Shown here: positions 1 through 12,529 of the stretch, piece after piece | How the letters are laid out: every line of letters begins with the position of its first letter | How positions within the stretch are numbered: the first letter of the stretch is position 1 | NCBI GenBank assembly: GCA_030998015.1 | Contig: JARWMV010000107.1 | Coordinates: 1 to 50,645, forward strand | Direction: 5' to 3' | Source: Ceratorhiza oryzae-sativae | Taxonomy: Eukaryota > Basidiomycota > Agaricomycetes > Cantharellales > Ceratobasidiaceae | Length of the DNA stretch: 50,645 nucleotides | Program-made: the position numbers and the translations under genes | Notes under the pieces: model-generated | Seen by the model: the letters and a program-made list of their open reading frames with translations, nothing else | Told to the model about the DNA's origin: nothing | The model's database searches: none

Positions 1-69
1 ATCTTTCGGTCCAGCAAGATTTATAAATTTATAAATCTTGCGTGGAAGGATTCCCTCTAACGCCGGCGG
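1..69 (+). mobile_element. R1 with R7, partial at window edge
   Basis: The end of the R1+R7 whose mirror is 23952-24163; cut by the window start. Confidence 0.9.
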
Positions 70-411
70 TGTATTTGGGGAAATGGTCCCCTTTGCGCGG
101 TACAATTTCCTAACTACGCGCCCCACCGGGGAGGTCGTTCTTATAAAACAAAAACGAGGTAATGTCGACAAAACCACCCGCGGCGGAATATGAGGGGACC
201 CCGTTTGTTTTTTTTTTTGATTGAACTTAGTGCTGACACAGCAGGGAAAACCAGGTGTTAGAGGGTTTTATAACCCCTATTTTTCCTGGGGGGCATTACC
301 TGCTCGGTCATCGCAGATGTCCGGTTTTACCGGCCGGTCAACTATGTTGACACGAGACGGTAAAAAACAGGTAATGCATGGAGGAGCCCCTGCGAGCCCC
401 CGGCCCGCTCC

Positions 412-583
412 CCGCGCGCGTTAGTTGCTGGTGGGACTTGTCCCACCAACCAACGTGAGCAATCGCAACCGTTTGCGATTGCTAGTGCGCGGCATAATAT
501 CGATATTTAGCCGCCGGCTGAAAATGACGAACGGTCGTCATTTTCTACGAGGGAATCTTTAGGATTCCCTCTAACGCCGGCGG
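412..583 (+). mobile_element. R1
   Basis: Mirror of 23438-23609. Confidence 0.92.
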
Positions 584-636
584 GGTGCGGATCTAGGGGT
601 CGCAGGGGTGTACATAAAATGTAGTTCCTTCCGAAA

Positions 637-720
637 TACGAGTAAAGAGATTTGAACTCTTACAATCAAATGATCATGAATTCCTAAGATTCACCTGGCT
701 ACCAGTTTCAGCATACTCGT
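637..720 (-). tRNA. trnL(uag): tRNA-Leu (UAG), mirror copy
   Basis: Mirror of 23301-23384. Confidence 0.9.
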
Positions 721-1594
721 TTTGAGTTACTACTTGGATTTTCTAACGCCGATTTTGGTAAGGACAGCACTTAGTGCTGCCCATCCCCGCCCCGCCTTGA
801 TCTCCAGGCGGTAAGATAAGTCGCGCTGAATCCAACCACGTCTGTGACGTCCCCCTGGGGTCACTCTGGCCAAAGAGGGACCATTCGGGGTTGGTCGCTC
901 CCGACCCGTATACTCTTCTCTTAAAGGAAAACTAAACCGTCGCGCTGGGACCGCCCGAATGGATAAATCACACCCCCGCTCTATCGGCTAAAATCTTAGG
1001 TGTAACCCAAGATTTCAGCCGCCCTGCCTAGAGAACTGCGCTTTAGCGCACGTCTTGGCAGGGGTAATAAAGCGGAGGGTCGACGACCCGTGGGTGTGGT
1101 TATCGAGGCCGCGTTCGCGGCGAGGTATTGCGAGGTACCCTGGAACTTTAAGTTCCAGGGTACCTCGGAATCAGACGCCCGCGTACGCCAGGGCCGCCTT
1201 GGCTTAAGCCAAGGCGTTCGCAGGCGTGCACGGGTCACCTTTCGGGCGCATTACCTATTTTTCACCGTCTCGTGTCAACATAGTTGACCGGCCGGTGAAA
1301 ACTCGGTCATCGCAGATGTCCGGCAGGGGTTAGTCAAAGACTAACCCGCTTACCGTCCCCAGCGCGGCCGGCTCGAGGGTTAGTTTTGAGGTTAGGGTTG
1401 ATTGTACATGGGCTTCGCCGAAGGCCATGGGTCCCAGGCCCGGTTAGGCCGCGTTCGTGGCGAGGTATTGCGAGGTACCCTGGAACTTTAAGTTCCAGGG
1501 TACCTCGGAATCAGACACCCGCTAGGGTATTTACCTTAAACTGTAGTTGCATGGCAAATTTTCTATCAGGGTTGAAATTGTCAATTACATTATC

Positions 1595-1766
1595 CCGCCG
1601 GCGTTAGAGGGAATCCTAAAGATTCCCTCGTAGAAAATGACGACCGTTCGTCATTTTCAGCCGGCGGCTAAATATCGATATTATGCCGCGCACTAGCAAT
1701 CGCAAACGGTTGCGATTGCTCACGTTGGTTGGTGGGACAAGTCCCACCAGCAACTAACGCGCGCGG
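1595..1766 (-). mobile_element. R1
   Basis: Mirror of 22255-22426. Confidence 0.92.
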
Positions 1767-2451
1767 AGGTTAACTATTGACCCCCCAAACTGATGCAGCT
1801 ATGCTGCATTGTTTGGGGTTGGGGGTCTACGGCAGGAGAAAAATCGGATAATTACGGTTTTATAACAAAAACTGTAAAATATATATTAAATGAAATCAGT
1901 TTTGCAGCGCGCTATGCGGCTGAGGCAGCGCGCTATGCGGCTGCCCATAACAAAAATAGATTAATAAAAGGGTTAATAAAATCATTTTTATAACGCCGGA
2001 ACCTGTGACTCGGCGCCCTTAAACTTACATGGGCCATACCGTATCTATGATGTCCGACAGCCAATACAGGAGGTCCACGTTTACAACAAAGTTGACACGA
2101 GACGAAAAACTTAGAAAAATTAGTCTGGCCTCTATCTCGGTCAACATAGTTGACACGAGATAGGGTAGGGTTAAATTTGATTAACATATATAAAAAATAA
2201 TGTCTCTTTTATATTTTACCTACCTCCTTTGTATTTGGGGTTTCTAAGGGCAAGCTCGTCCATAGGGAGAGGAAGCCCTCATAAATCCTAGGGAAGAGTC
2301 CGATCAAGAATAATACTGCGGACTCATACAGGGCTTGGACTAAAAACACTAGAGAACTTAACTTATCGCAGAAAGTTCAGTTATCTCTGTAGGGTAGACT
2401 GACTATACCCATGGGATAAATTATAATTCTCTTCCGGATTAGAAACGGAGC

Positions 2452-2623
2452 CCGCGCGCGTTAGTTGCTGGTGGGACTTGTCCCACCAACCAACGTGAGC
2501 AATCGCAACCGTTTGCGATTGCTAGTGCGCGGCATAATATCGATATTTAGCCGCCGGCTGAAAATGACGAACGGTCGTCATTTTCTACGAGGGAATCTTT
2601 AGGATTCCCTCTAACGCCGGCGG
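2452..2623 (+). mobile_element. R1
   Basis: Mirror of 21398-21569. Confidence 0.92.
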
Positions 2624-2951
2624 GATTTGAAGTTCTACCACTCTACCCAAACCCCAAAATTTCTAGGGACCAACAGCCCATGACAAATTAGGGGTTAAAT
2701 GAACCCTCGGCTAGATCTAAAGATCTGGATGACCCTTACTTACTCCCTGAAAGGGAGGAATCACGGGTCGGGTTTAATTTTCCTAACCTGACACGGTCGA
2801 CAATTGACGCCGCCGGTTCGGCATTACCTCGTTTTTGGTTCATAAAAACGACTACCGCGCTTCTCAGCGCTCTTTGATCGCCCGAAGGGCGGCCTAAGCG
2901 CTGAGAACTCTAAATACCCCGCCAATGTTCCATTGGCGGATTTGCGAAGGC

Positions 2952-3163
2952 CCGCGCGCGTTAGTTGCTGGTGGGACTTGTCCCACCAACCAACGTGAGC
3001 AATCGCAACCGTTTGCGATTGCTAGTGCGCGGCATAATATCGATATTTAGCCGCCGGCTGAAAATGACGAACGGTCGTCATTTTCTACGAGGGAATCTTT
3101 CGGTCCAGCAAGATTTATAAATTTATAAATCTTGCGTGGAAGGATTCCCTCTAACGCCGGCGG
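2952..3163 (+). mobile_element. R1 with nested R7
   Basis: Mirror of 20858-21069. Confidence 0.92.
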
Positions 3164-3863
3164 TGTATTTGGGGAAATGGTTCCCTTTGCGCATTGGGAG
3201 GGGTTAAGAACTGTTAAAGTTAATAACCTTGGGGCTAAGCATTACAAACCATGACCCGGCGGCATGCTGTGACCCTAATGGTAAAAATTAAGCTGTGCTT
3301 ATTTTACGCCCAAAATTTTAGTAGGTTCGTCATCACTTGTGGGGCGTGCTTCATCCTAGGTCTCTGCTGGGGCCTAGGAGGAAGCGGGAATTTAAGGATT
3401 CCCTAACACTCCGACAGGGTTGAACCAGCACTCCGAAAGCTTTCAAAATTACATTTTGACCCGTGCACGCCTGCGAACGCCTTGGCTCATATTGACCTTA
3501 AGGTCAATAATCAAGCCAAGTCGGCCCTGGCGTGCGCGCGGCGTCTGATTCCGAGGTACCCTGGAACTTAAAGTTCCAGGGTACCTCGCAATACCTCGCC
3601 GCGAACGCGGCCTCGATAACCATTACCCCTCGGGTCAACAGCATGTATTTATATATAAATACAATGCTGGTTGACCCTAAGCGGGGGTATGAATGAAGAA
3701 CGAAGCCCTTCACCATAAGACGAAACCTAAGGCCATTTTAAGATTTACGGCAGAGTTCGCAGATTCTACCGTGCATCTAAATATACTGTTAAAATGGGTA
3801 ATCTAGTGGAGTATGGTAATATTTGAGAGTTAGGGTTAATAACTCCTTCTTTTATAAAAATTT

Positions 3864-4035
3864 CCGCCGGCGTTAGAGGGAATCCTAAAGATTCCCTCGT
3901 AGAAAATGACGACCGTTCGTCATTTTCAGCCGGCGGCTAAATATCGATATTATGCCGCGCACTAGCAATCGCAAACGGTTGCGATTGCTCACGTTGGTTG
4001 GTGGGACAAGTCCCACCAGCAACTAACGCGCGCGG
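3864..4035 (-). mobile_element. R1
   Basis: Mirror of 19986-20157. Confidence 0.92.
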
Positions 4036-4323
4036 GCCCCCGCTCTATCGGCTAAAATCTTAGGTGTAACCCAAGATTTCAGCCGCCCTGCCTAGAGAAC
4101 TGCGCTTTAGCGCACGTCTTGGCAGGGGTAATAAAGCGGAGGGTCAACGACCCGTGGGCATTGTTAACGAGGCCGCGTTCGCGGCGAGCCGCGCGCACGC
4201 CAGGGCCGCCTTGGCTTAAGCCAAGGCGTTCGCAGGCGTGCACGGGTCATATTAGATATAATAAATATTCAAACCTGCGGACAGTTGCGCCTTACTCACA
4301 GATTCTGTTCAGGGAGGGGATTA

Positions 4324-4683
4324 TTAGTTAGGTGATATATCAAATGCAATCAATAAGCCTGGCACTAATGCGATTAAGGCGATTGCTACAGGTAGTAAAC
4401 CAGTCCAGCAGAAAATCATTAGTTGATCATATCTCAATCTAGGCAGAGTGGCTCTAAACCACACGAATAGGAAACATACTAAACTAGTTTTTATAGCTAA
4501 CACTACTGATTGCAGGTTTACAACCGTATCGTTAACAAAAATTTCAGGTAGCAAGTAGCCTCCAAAAAACAATATAGCTGTTATACATGAGAATAACACT
4601 ATTGAGCTATACTCTGCTAAGAAAAAGAAAACAAAAGGCACACTAGAGTGTTCTGTAAAGAATCCAGCCACAAGCTCGGATTC
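4324..4683 (-). CDS. nad1: NAD1 last exon z (mirror copy)
   Basis: Mirror of 19338-19697. Confidence 0.92.
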   Translation of the reverse strand, partial: ESELVAGFFTEHSSVPFVFFFLAEYSSIVLFSCITAILFFGGYLLPEIFVNDTVVNLQSVVLAIKTSLVCFLFVWFRATLPRLRYDQLMIFCWTGLLPVAIALIALVPGLLIAFDISPN

Positions 4684-4797
4684 CGTAAAGAAGAGAAATT
4701 TGAGAGGGTAACTTAGAAAAACTCACCAAAGTAAGGTGAGTTTCCCCGAATAAATTAAAATTTAAAGTCAGCTAAAACGAATTATTTATCTAATTTT

Positions 4798-4969
4798 CCG
4801 CCGGCGTTAGAGGGAATCCTAAAGATTCCCTCGTAGAAAATGACGACCGTTCGTCATTTTCAGCCGGCGGCTAAATATCGATATTATGCCGCGCACTAGC
4901 AATCGCAAACGGTTGCGATTGCTCACGTTGGTTGGTGGGACAAGTCCCACCAGCAACTAACGCGCGCGG
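4798..4969 (-). mobile_element. R1
   Basis: Mirror of 19052-19223. Confidence 0.92.
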
Positions 4970-5971
4970 GCCCCCGCTCTATCGGCTAAAATCTTAGGTG
5001 TAACCCAAGATTTCAGCCGCTAAAGCGGAGGGTCAACGACCCGTGGGCATTGTTAACGAGGCCGCGTTCGCGGCGAGCCGCGCGCACGCCAGGGCCGCCT
5101 TGGCAAGCCAAGGCGTTCGCAGGCGTGCACGGGTAATATTTACCGTTAAAAATTTTACCTGATCTAACTTTTCGGGAAACTGTGGTCTTATTAACACCAA
5201 ATTCAGCAGCTAGCTCTATTTGATTTTTGACCCGTGCACGCCTGCGAACGCCTTGGCTCATATTGACCTTAAGGTCAATAATCAAGCCAAGTCGGCCCTG
5301 GCGTGCGCGCGGCGTCTGATTCCTAGGTACCCTGGAACTTAAAGTTCCAGGGTACCTCGCAATACCTCGCCGCGAACGCGGCCTCGATAACCAAACCCCT
5401 CGGGTCAACAGCATGTATTTATATATAAATACAATGCTGGATGACCCTAAGCGGGGGTTTGAATGTTTTAATCAAATTATTTTCCATGTCGTATATTCCT
5501 AAGGGATTTTTACTCATTACATCAGAAATTTTATTTCTAGTTTCAGAGGTATGGGTGAACATAGGATTTAACTCGCCAGGTTTGCTTCCATGCAAGATTT
5601 ATAAAATCTTGCTGGACCTGATTAACTTAATTGATTCTAGTGTATGACCCGTGCACGCCTGCGAACGCCTTGGCTTAAGCCAAGCAAGCTTGGCTCATAT
5701 TGACCTTAAGGTCAATGTAAGCCAAGGCGGCCCTGGCGTGCGCGCGGCGTCTGATTCCGAGGTACCCTGGAACTTAAAGTTCCAGGGTACCTCGCAATAC
5801 CTCGCCGCGAACGCGGCCTCGATAACCATACCCACGGGTCAACAGCATGTATTTATATATAAATACAATGCTGGTTGACCCTAAGCGGGGGTATGATTTT
5901 TCCCAAACATCGGGTGGTTGGTTTTATCTACAAATCTAGCTTTCATTTTAGATATTGCCTCAGCCGTGTGT

Positions 5972-6193
5972 CCGCCGGCGTTAGAGGGAATCCTCAGATG
6001 AGGTAGCCTTGACCATGAGTCTCATGGTCCAGGCTACCTCCCATAAAGATTCCCTCGTAGAAAATGACGACCGTTCGTCATTTTCAGCCGGCGGCTAAAT
6101 ATCGATATTATGCCGCGCACTAGCAATCGCAAACGGTTGCGATTGCTCACGTTGGTTGGTGGGACAAGTCCCACCAGCAACTAACGCGCGCGG
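5972..6193 (-). mobile_element. R1 with nested R8
   Basis: Mirror of 17828-18049. Confidence 0.92.
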
Positions 6194-6844
6194 GCCTAGC
6201 ATAGATTTAGCTTCCTGTTTGAAATTAAATAATTCTTCGAAAGGAAAGCTTTTAATAACCTCTGTTTCAATATCACCCCCCGTGGTGGTGAGGACCGTCG
6301 CTCCGCTCGGGCCCATCCACCACCAAACCCTACCCCGCTAATCGATACCCCTGCCAAGACGTGCGCTAAAGCGCAGTTCTCTAGGCAGGGTGTAGATTTG
6401 CCTTCGCAAATCATCGATTAGTGGAGCCCTCCGCGCTTAGGCCGCCCTGCTGGCGATCAAAGAGCGCGGAGGGGGCAGGCTTACCCGTGCCGTGGGTTGT
6501 GCGCGAGGCGGCCCCTCTGGCCGCGAGGTATTGCGAGGTACCCTGGAACTTTCAGTTCCAGGGTACCTCGGAATCAGACGCCCGCGCACGCCAGGGCCGC
6601 AGCTGCGATCGTAGGCGGGCACGGGTCAGTTAAAACTACAGCGACTCTAGCTGAAATTGTTGCACGTACGTGCAACAACTTCACGCTTGTAGAGGAGACG
6701 TATGTGTGCGGCTTAAGCCGTACACAGACGGATCCGAAGCTTGAGTTAAAGGATCTTCGTGATAATAATAAACTACAAAAATAAAATTATTTATACCATG
6801 TTTTTTCATACTTCGCTGTAATCTGGCATTTGTTGTGATACCCT

Positions 6845-7016
6845 CCGCCGGCGTTAGAGGGAATCCTAAAGATTCCCTCGTAGAAAATGACGACCGTTCG
6901 TCATTTTCAGCCGGCGGCTAAATATCGATATTATGCCGCGCACTAGCAATCGCAAACGGTTGCGATTGCTCACGTTGGTTGGTGGGACAAGTCCCACCAG
7001 CAACTAACGCGCGCGG
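6845..7016 (-). mobile_element. R1
   Basis: Mirror of 17005-17176. Confidence 0.92.
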
Positions 7017-7639
7017 GATCTGTGAATCTTTCATACATATCTTTGCTGGACCCTATGTATTGTTTTCCATCTTTAGTGTTGACTAAACCATAAACACCGC
7101 CAACTTTTTTAAGATCTGCACGAACATCTTTAGGATCATTTAAATCAGAATATACCTTTAAAGGCACTAATGCAGAGATTAAGCTAGATACCATATTATT
7201 TGGAAGGATAAAGTTAAGTATCTCTTCAAATTCAATTAACATAGTAAATATAACTGTAATTAAAAACACACAAAGTAAAATTGAAAATAGATATCCTCTA
7301 AGAGGAAATAAGAAATTAATCAAACCCCCGCTTATCGGCTAAAATCTTAGGTGTAACCCAAGATTTCAGCCGATACGCGTAGACCCGAGGGGTTTGGTTA
7401 TCGAGGCCGCGTTCGCGGCGAGGTATTGCGAGGTACCCTGGAACTTTCAGTTCCAGGGTACCTCGGAATCAGACGCCGCGCGCACGCCAGGGCCGCCTTG
7501 GCTTAAGCCAGGGCGTTCGCAGGCGTGCTCGGGTCAAATTTGATAACATTTTTATTGGTAGATATTGTAATAGTCTCTAAATCTAAATACGCCCCACCAG
7601 TTCAAATGGCAAAGGATTTATCTTGTCACAAGACTTGGC

Positions 7640-7811
7640 CCGCCGGCGTTAGAGGGAATCCTAAAGATTCCCTCGTAGAAAATGACGACCGTTCGTCATT
7701 TTCAGCCGGCGGCTAAATATCGATATTATGCCGCGCACTAGCAATCGCAAACGGTTGCGATTGCTCACGTTGGTTGGTGGGACAAGTCCCACCAGCAACT
7801 AACGCGCGCGG
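7640..7811 (-). mobile_element. R1
   Basis: Mirror of 16210-16381. Confidence 0.92.
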
Positions 7812-8105
7812 ATTTCTTCATAGTTGCAGCGCGTTACGCGGCTGCCCAGACCCCGAGGCTAACAATCGTAGCCAAGAGAGGGGGAGTGGGACCCTGTAAA
7901 TTCCATTTTGCATATAAAATTAAATTTTCAACTAGAATCTCTTTTAAAAAATTTTGCAACTAGTTCAAATTTCAGCACTGATCTAGTTGCCGAACGGGGG
8001 CAAACCTTCATAGGCCCATTCGAGAAGCTATGTGATCTGGGGTTTAGAGTTATAGACTTGCTAGTTAGCCTTTAAATTTAATTTATTCTATTTACCTAGA
8101 TTAAA

Positions 8106-8669
8106 AAGGAATATATCTTAATGGAAAACTAAACATTAAACTAAAACCCTCCGCGCTCTTTGATCGCCCGCAGGGCGGCCTAAGCGCGGAGGGCTCCAAT
8201 AATCGATGATTTGCGAAGGCAAATCTACACCCTGCCTAGAGAACTGCGCTTTAGCGCACGTCTTGGCAGGGGTATCGATTAGCGGGGTATAGTTTAAGAA
8301 TTCCATTGACCACGTCTATTCTCTGAGGATACCAAACTTGCCCCAAGCGGGAACCCTGTCGTCAGCTCATAAAATGCTAGTGCCCCCCAAACATGTGCAG
8401 CGGACCCAATCCCAGGTGGGAGGGTCCGCTGCATTGTTTGAGGGGCATCCGCCCCCCAATAAGGTTACCCCCCCAAACAATGCAGCATAGCTGCATCAGT
8501 TTGGGGGGTCAATGGCGACATTGCAATTATTGGGGGTCTACAGGGAACTAGCGGGAAGTTTAGTGTTTCCTGCTGATTGTTCTACTAAACATACAGAAAG
8601 AACGGCTATGTGTTCAACCGGTAGAATTTTCCAGCATATAGCGGTCTTTAAGGAGACCGAATCCTTAGA
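8106..8669 (-). ncRNA. Group I core of intron b (mirror copy)
   Basis: Mirror of 15352-15915 with the same R3 and R6 insertions. Confidence 0.68.
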
Positions 8670-8699
8670 GCCAAATTGTGGTTATACTCTTAGTAATGC

Positions 8700-9059
8700 A
8701 GCCTCCTGAAGATCAAATGGAGTTCTTGATGTTTCTGCCAATACTGATATGAAATAGAATAAAAATATTGTTAGTAGGGGTATAACACTCCAAACAGCTT
8801 GTTGGCTCTCAATGATTTTTGTAATGTTGAACGAACCTGTGATTAAAATTACAATTACTACCGCTGAACTAAGTACTAACTCGTAACTTATCATAGCCGC
8901 AGTTGATCTTAAAGAACCTAAAAAGGCGTATTTAGAATTAGCAGACCATCCCGCAAATAATACTCCATAGATTCCTAGAGAGGATAGAGCTAATGTATAC
9001 AAGATTCCTAAAGAGAAATCGAAGAGTACTAAACCATCTCCGAAAGGAATTACTGCCCA
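8700..9059 (-). CDS. nad1: NAD1 exon y (mirror copy)
   Basis: Mirror of 14962-15321; the encoded sequence is the same. Confidence 0.92.
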
Positions 9060-9099
9060 CAAAACTATGCAAAATATGCCCTTTGAACATTAAAGACCC

Positions 9100-9321
9100 C
9101 CGCCGGCGTTAGAGGGAATCCTCAGATGAGGTAGCCTTGACCATGAGTCTCATGGTCCAGGCTACCTCCCATAAAGATTCCCTCGTAGAAAATGACGACC
9201 GTTCGTCATTTTCAGCCGGCGGCTAAATATCGATATTATGCCGCGCACTAGCAATCGCAAACGGTTGCGATTGCTCACGTTGGTTGGTGGGACAAGTCCC
9301 ACCAGCAACTAACGCGCGCGG
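9100..9321 (-). mobile_element. R1 with nested R8
   Basis: Mirror of 14700-14921. Confidence 0.92.
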
Positions 9322-10235
9322 GCATTGAGGGTATGATGTGGGGTTTAACTAAGTTAATTAAAGAGGGCATTGAGGATTTGTTAATTCGGATTCGATAAGA
9401 GATATTTCCGCCTTTTGTAATTCCATGGTTAATCAATCCACAAGATAATCCAAATTTAGAATTAAAAATATCAATTAAGCGTAGCCCGTAGGGCCCAAAA
9501 CCACCGTGAAGGTGTTTTTTGGAAACATCTTCTTTTGAGTAAGAATCTGTACAAATGACTAAATGGCCTTTTGTTATGTTAAACGAAGCATCATCCATAA
9601 TAAGAAAAGCTAAACCAACGGGTGTTAGTTTTTCATGGGCATTTAAGGGTACAATTTTTATGTTATTTTGTAAATCTTTAACATAAAAGTCGTCAATTAC
9701 CCAGTTAAACATAGGATATTTTAAGGTAGAAAACCGTATATCTGTATGAATTTTCCCAGTAAGTTCGTTTTGTTTTCTGGTAACTTCTTTGGGGGCTGTT
9801 CTAACAAAGGGTTTAAAAATAGAATATAAATGAAAAATTAATTCTTGGTTTACATTAGACATATAAAACCGCAATCTTGTGTTACCATTTAATTGAGATT
9901 TTTCTGCTGTAGCATCTCCCAGCATTGTTCCAAATATTACTTCTTTTTGACCCGTGCACGCCTGCGAACGCCCTGGCTTAAGCCAAGCAAGCTTGGCTCA
10001 TATTGACCTTAAGGTCAATAATCAAGCCAAGGCGGCCCTGGCGTGCGCGCGGCTCGCCGCGAACGCGGCCTCGATAACCCCCTCGGGTCAACAGCATGTA
10101 TTTATATAAATACAATGCTGGATGACCCTAAGCGGGGGTTTGATATTCGGTCAGATCTGGGGCGTCCGGAGTTCTAGGCCCCTTTATACGGCTATTTTTT
10201 ACGTCCGTAGAATCAGTAGAATATTTTCTTAGACT

Positions 10236-10457
10236 CCGCCGGCGTTAGAGGGAATCCTCAGATGAGGTAGCCTTGACCATGAGTCTCATGGTCCAGGCTA
10301 CCTCCCATAAAGATTCCCTCGTAGAAAATGACGACCGTTCGTCATTTTCAGCCGGCGGCTAAATATCGATATTATGCCGCGCACTAGCAATCGCAAACGG
10401 TTGCGATTGCTCACGTTGGTTGGTGGGACAAGTCCCACCAGCAACTAACGCGCGCGG
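10236..10457 (-). mobile_element. R1 with nested R8
   Basis: Mirror of 13558-13779. Confidence 0.92.
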
Positions 10458-10604
10458 AGGCATATAGCAGTAAAATTTTATTAAAGTAGTTAACACAAAA
10501 AATTTGAATTTAGCATAAGCATCTTTAACATATGCGTTAAATATAAATAACCAATTTTTAATTTTATTAACGAATTCAACTATATTTGCTAAAATATTTT
10601 GCAT

Positions 10605-10874
10605 TAGTTTGGACTATGTCTTTTTTCTCAATAGATTAATGAAAAGGCGTAAAGCATTGGAATTAATGCACTTTTCTGTCTATTTTACAAAATTTTCACG
10701 TATAGTCTCTGAGGCTTTGATTTTTGTCATTAAAGCCTGCTAGTCGAAAGTTAATATCACAAATAAGAAATTTTCTTGCTGTTTGTAGACAACAAGGGAT
10801 AATAATACCTCAGAATTTATAGCCTAACATGCCATTTCACCTACAATGGAATGGCCAGCTACCCAGAGGTTTTT
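10605..10874 (-). ncRNA. Group I core of nad1 intron a (mirror copy)
   Basis: Mirror of 13141-13410 with the same P7 strands. A third, slightly error-containing copy lies at about 50277-50540. Confidence 0.72.
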
Positions 10875-11008
10875 GACAATTGACCCCCCAAACAATGCAG
10901 CTACGCTGCATTGTTTGGGGGGGCAATTGCCCCCCAACATGCTGTAAGGCATTGGGGGTCAATTGTTCTAGCATATAGTGAAATTTTAATTAAGCCAGGT
11001 TATTTTAG

Positions 11009-11118
11009 ACCTAATAGACTAAAGATTAAAGTAGCAACAGGTGCTAAATAAAAAAGTACTTTATTTGCTTGTGCTGGTATAATTGTTTCTTTAAGCACTA
11101 ATTTAGCCGCATCTGCGA
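11009..11118 (-). CDS. nad1: NAD1 internal exon x (mirror copy)
   Basis: Exact mirror of 12897-13006 with the same boundaries. The third copy would lie just past the end of the window. Confidence 0.87.
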
Positions 11119-11154
11119 CTTTTCTTGGGGAAAGGGGATTGATTTTAATGGTTT

Positions 11155-11906
11155 TTATATTGTGAATTGAGCATGACTGTAATAATAATATCCTTTGAAT
11201 GGTTTTTTCGTATCTAGATTTCTGCCAAGTGTTCTTGCAGAAATGTGCGTTACCTTTGCAGCCATTCGGATACTTCGAAAAGGGCCCCCACTCACAAGTG
11301 TAAAATTAGTTGCATCATACCCCCGCTTATCGGCTGAAATCTTAGGTGTAACCCAAGATTTCAGCCGATAAGCGGAGGGTCAACGACCCGTGGGTATGGT
11401 TATCGAGGCCGCGTTCGCGGCGAGCCGCGCGCACGCCAGGGCCGCCTTGGCTTAAGCCAAGGCGTTCGCAGGCGTGCACGGGTCATATACATAAATTTTA
11501 GTTCCAGCTTTTTCAGCTGCTCCCCAATGATTGCAATGCGCGCCACAAGACTTGTGGCGCTCATTGCATAAGGTAATGGCCCCCCCCCAATACGTTTGTG
11601 ACGCATTGGGAGGCCATTGCCTTATTGGGGGTCACCTGCAATATCTAAAGCTCGGATTCCGGGACCTTTACCATAAAATGGATTATTTATTCCCAGTTTT
11701 GAAATACTTTTTCGAACTCGAGTGGCTTCAGAATCTTTTCGACCCTGTAAGCTAGAACTAATCTTTGCTCGAGTTAATGCCGATAAAATACCTGGAACTC
11801 GTGGATCCGATGATGCAATCATTAAAATATTAAGGAGCGGTTTGAAGTTAGATAAATACCAATTTTCTCGGTCATTTAGCTGTTCTCGGGTACAAGTTTC
11901 TACTAC
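11155..11906 (-). pseudogene. GIY-YIG homing endonuclease, C-terminal part (mirror copy)
   Basis: Mirror of 12107-12860 without the two-base insertion. Here the frame reads REQLNDRENWYLSNFKPLL and on through SSDPRVPG, so this is probably the correct version. It is still truncated at the turn-round point and interrupted by R3 and R2. Confidence 0.8.
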
Positions 11907-11966
11907 TGACCCCCAAACATGTGCAGCTACGCTGCATTGTTTGGTGGGCAGCAACCCCCCGATATT

Positions 11967-12046
11967 GTAATGCCCGCCGGCGTTAGAGGGAATCCTAAAG
12001 ATTCCCTCGTAGAAAATGACGACCGTTCGTCATTTTCAGGCCGGCT
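11967..12046. other. Turn-round point 1: loop between inverted arms
   Basis: The left arm ends with GCAACCCCCCGATATT and the right arm begins with the reverse complement. The 80 bases between them are not symmetric: they are the first part of a minus-oriented R1 element (from 11974), broken after its ATTTTCAG. Two R1 hairpins lie in the loop. The same R3-R1 arrangement continues into a full R1 at 24305-24547, so this junction may be an alternative join between repeats rather than a natural end. Confidence 0.8.
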
Positions 12047-12381
12047 AATATCGGGGGGTTGCTGCCCACCAAACAATGCAGCGTAGCTGCACATGTTTGG
12101 GGGTCAGTAGTAGAAACTTGTACCCGAGAACAGCTAAATGACCGAGAAAATATTGGTATTTATCTAACTTCAAACCGCTCCTTAATATTTTAATGATTGC
12201 ATCATCGGATCCACGAGTTCCAGGTATTTTATCGGCATTAACTCGAGCAAAGATTAGTTCTAGCTTACAGGGTCGAAAAGATTCTGAAGCCACTCGAGTT
12301 CGAAAAAGTATTTCAAAACTGGGAATAAATAATCCATTTTATGGTAAAGGTCCCGGAATCCGAGCTTTAGATATTGCAGGT

Positions 12382-12499
12382 GACCCCCAATAAGGCAATG
12401 GCCTCCCAATGCGTCACAAACGTATTGGGGGGGGGCCATTACCTTATGCAATGAGCGCCACAAGTCTTGTGGCGCGCATTGCAATCATTGGGGAGCAGC
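12382..12499 (+). repeat. R3 composite, in GIY-YIG C-terminal part
   Basis: Begins with GACCCCCAATAAGG and ends in CATTGGGGAGCA around inner stems GGCCTCCCAATGCG... and GCGCCACAAG.... Deletion joins LDIA to AEKAGT. Confidence 0.7.
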
Positions 12500-12529
12500 T
12501 GAAAAAGCTGGAACTAAAATTTATGTATA

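Larger units (their letters stand above)
5134..7549 (-). pseudogene. GIY-YIG endonuclease of intron b (mirror copy)
   Basis: Mirror of 16472-18887; all interruptions are at the same places, including the two-base discrepancy beside the R1 at 5972-6193. Confidence 0.8.
9065..10604 (-). pseudogene. LAGLIDADG endonuclease of intron a (mirror copy)
   Basis: Mirror of 13411-14956 with the same three interruptions. The R2 here lacks AAAC and TA (near 10078-10110), the main difference between copies. Confidence 0.78.
1..12007 (-). repeat. Left inverted copy of the unit (partial)
   Basis: Reverse complement of 12008-24020, so everything here is a second reading of genes described in U. Position p corresponds to 24021 minus p, or 24015 minus p beyond about 10,100. 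Two short gaps relative to the other copies (AAAC and TA near 10078-10110) account for the shift of six. One difference favours this copy: a GIY-YIG frame is open at 11622-11906 but carries two extra bases in U. Confidence 0.95.

Noticed and set aside
412..583. Many short open frames ending in the same residues (ALVAGGTCPTNQ...) in and around R1
   Set aside because: They are translations of the repeated R1 sequence entered from different flanks; the stop is fixed by R1 itself and no protein family fits.
8357..8375. CCTGTCGTCAGCTC as part of a small-subunit rRNA
   Set aside because: It resembles an rRNA motif but lies inside nad1 intron b, recurs with different flanks at about 25490, and no other rRNA landmark is nearby.
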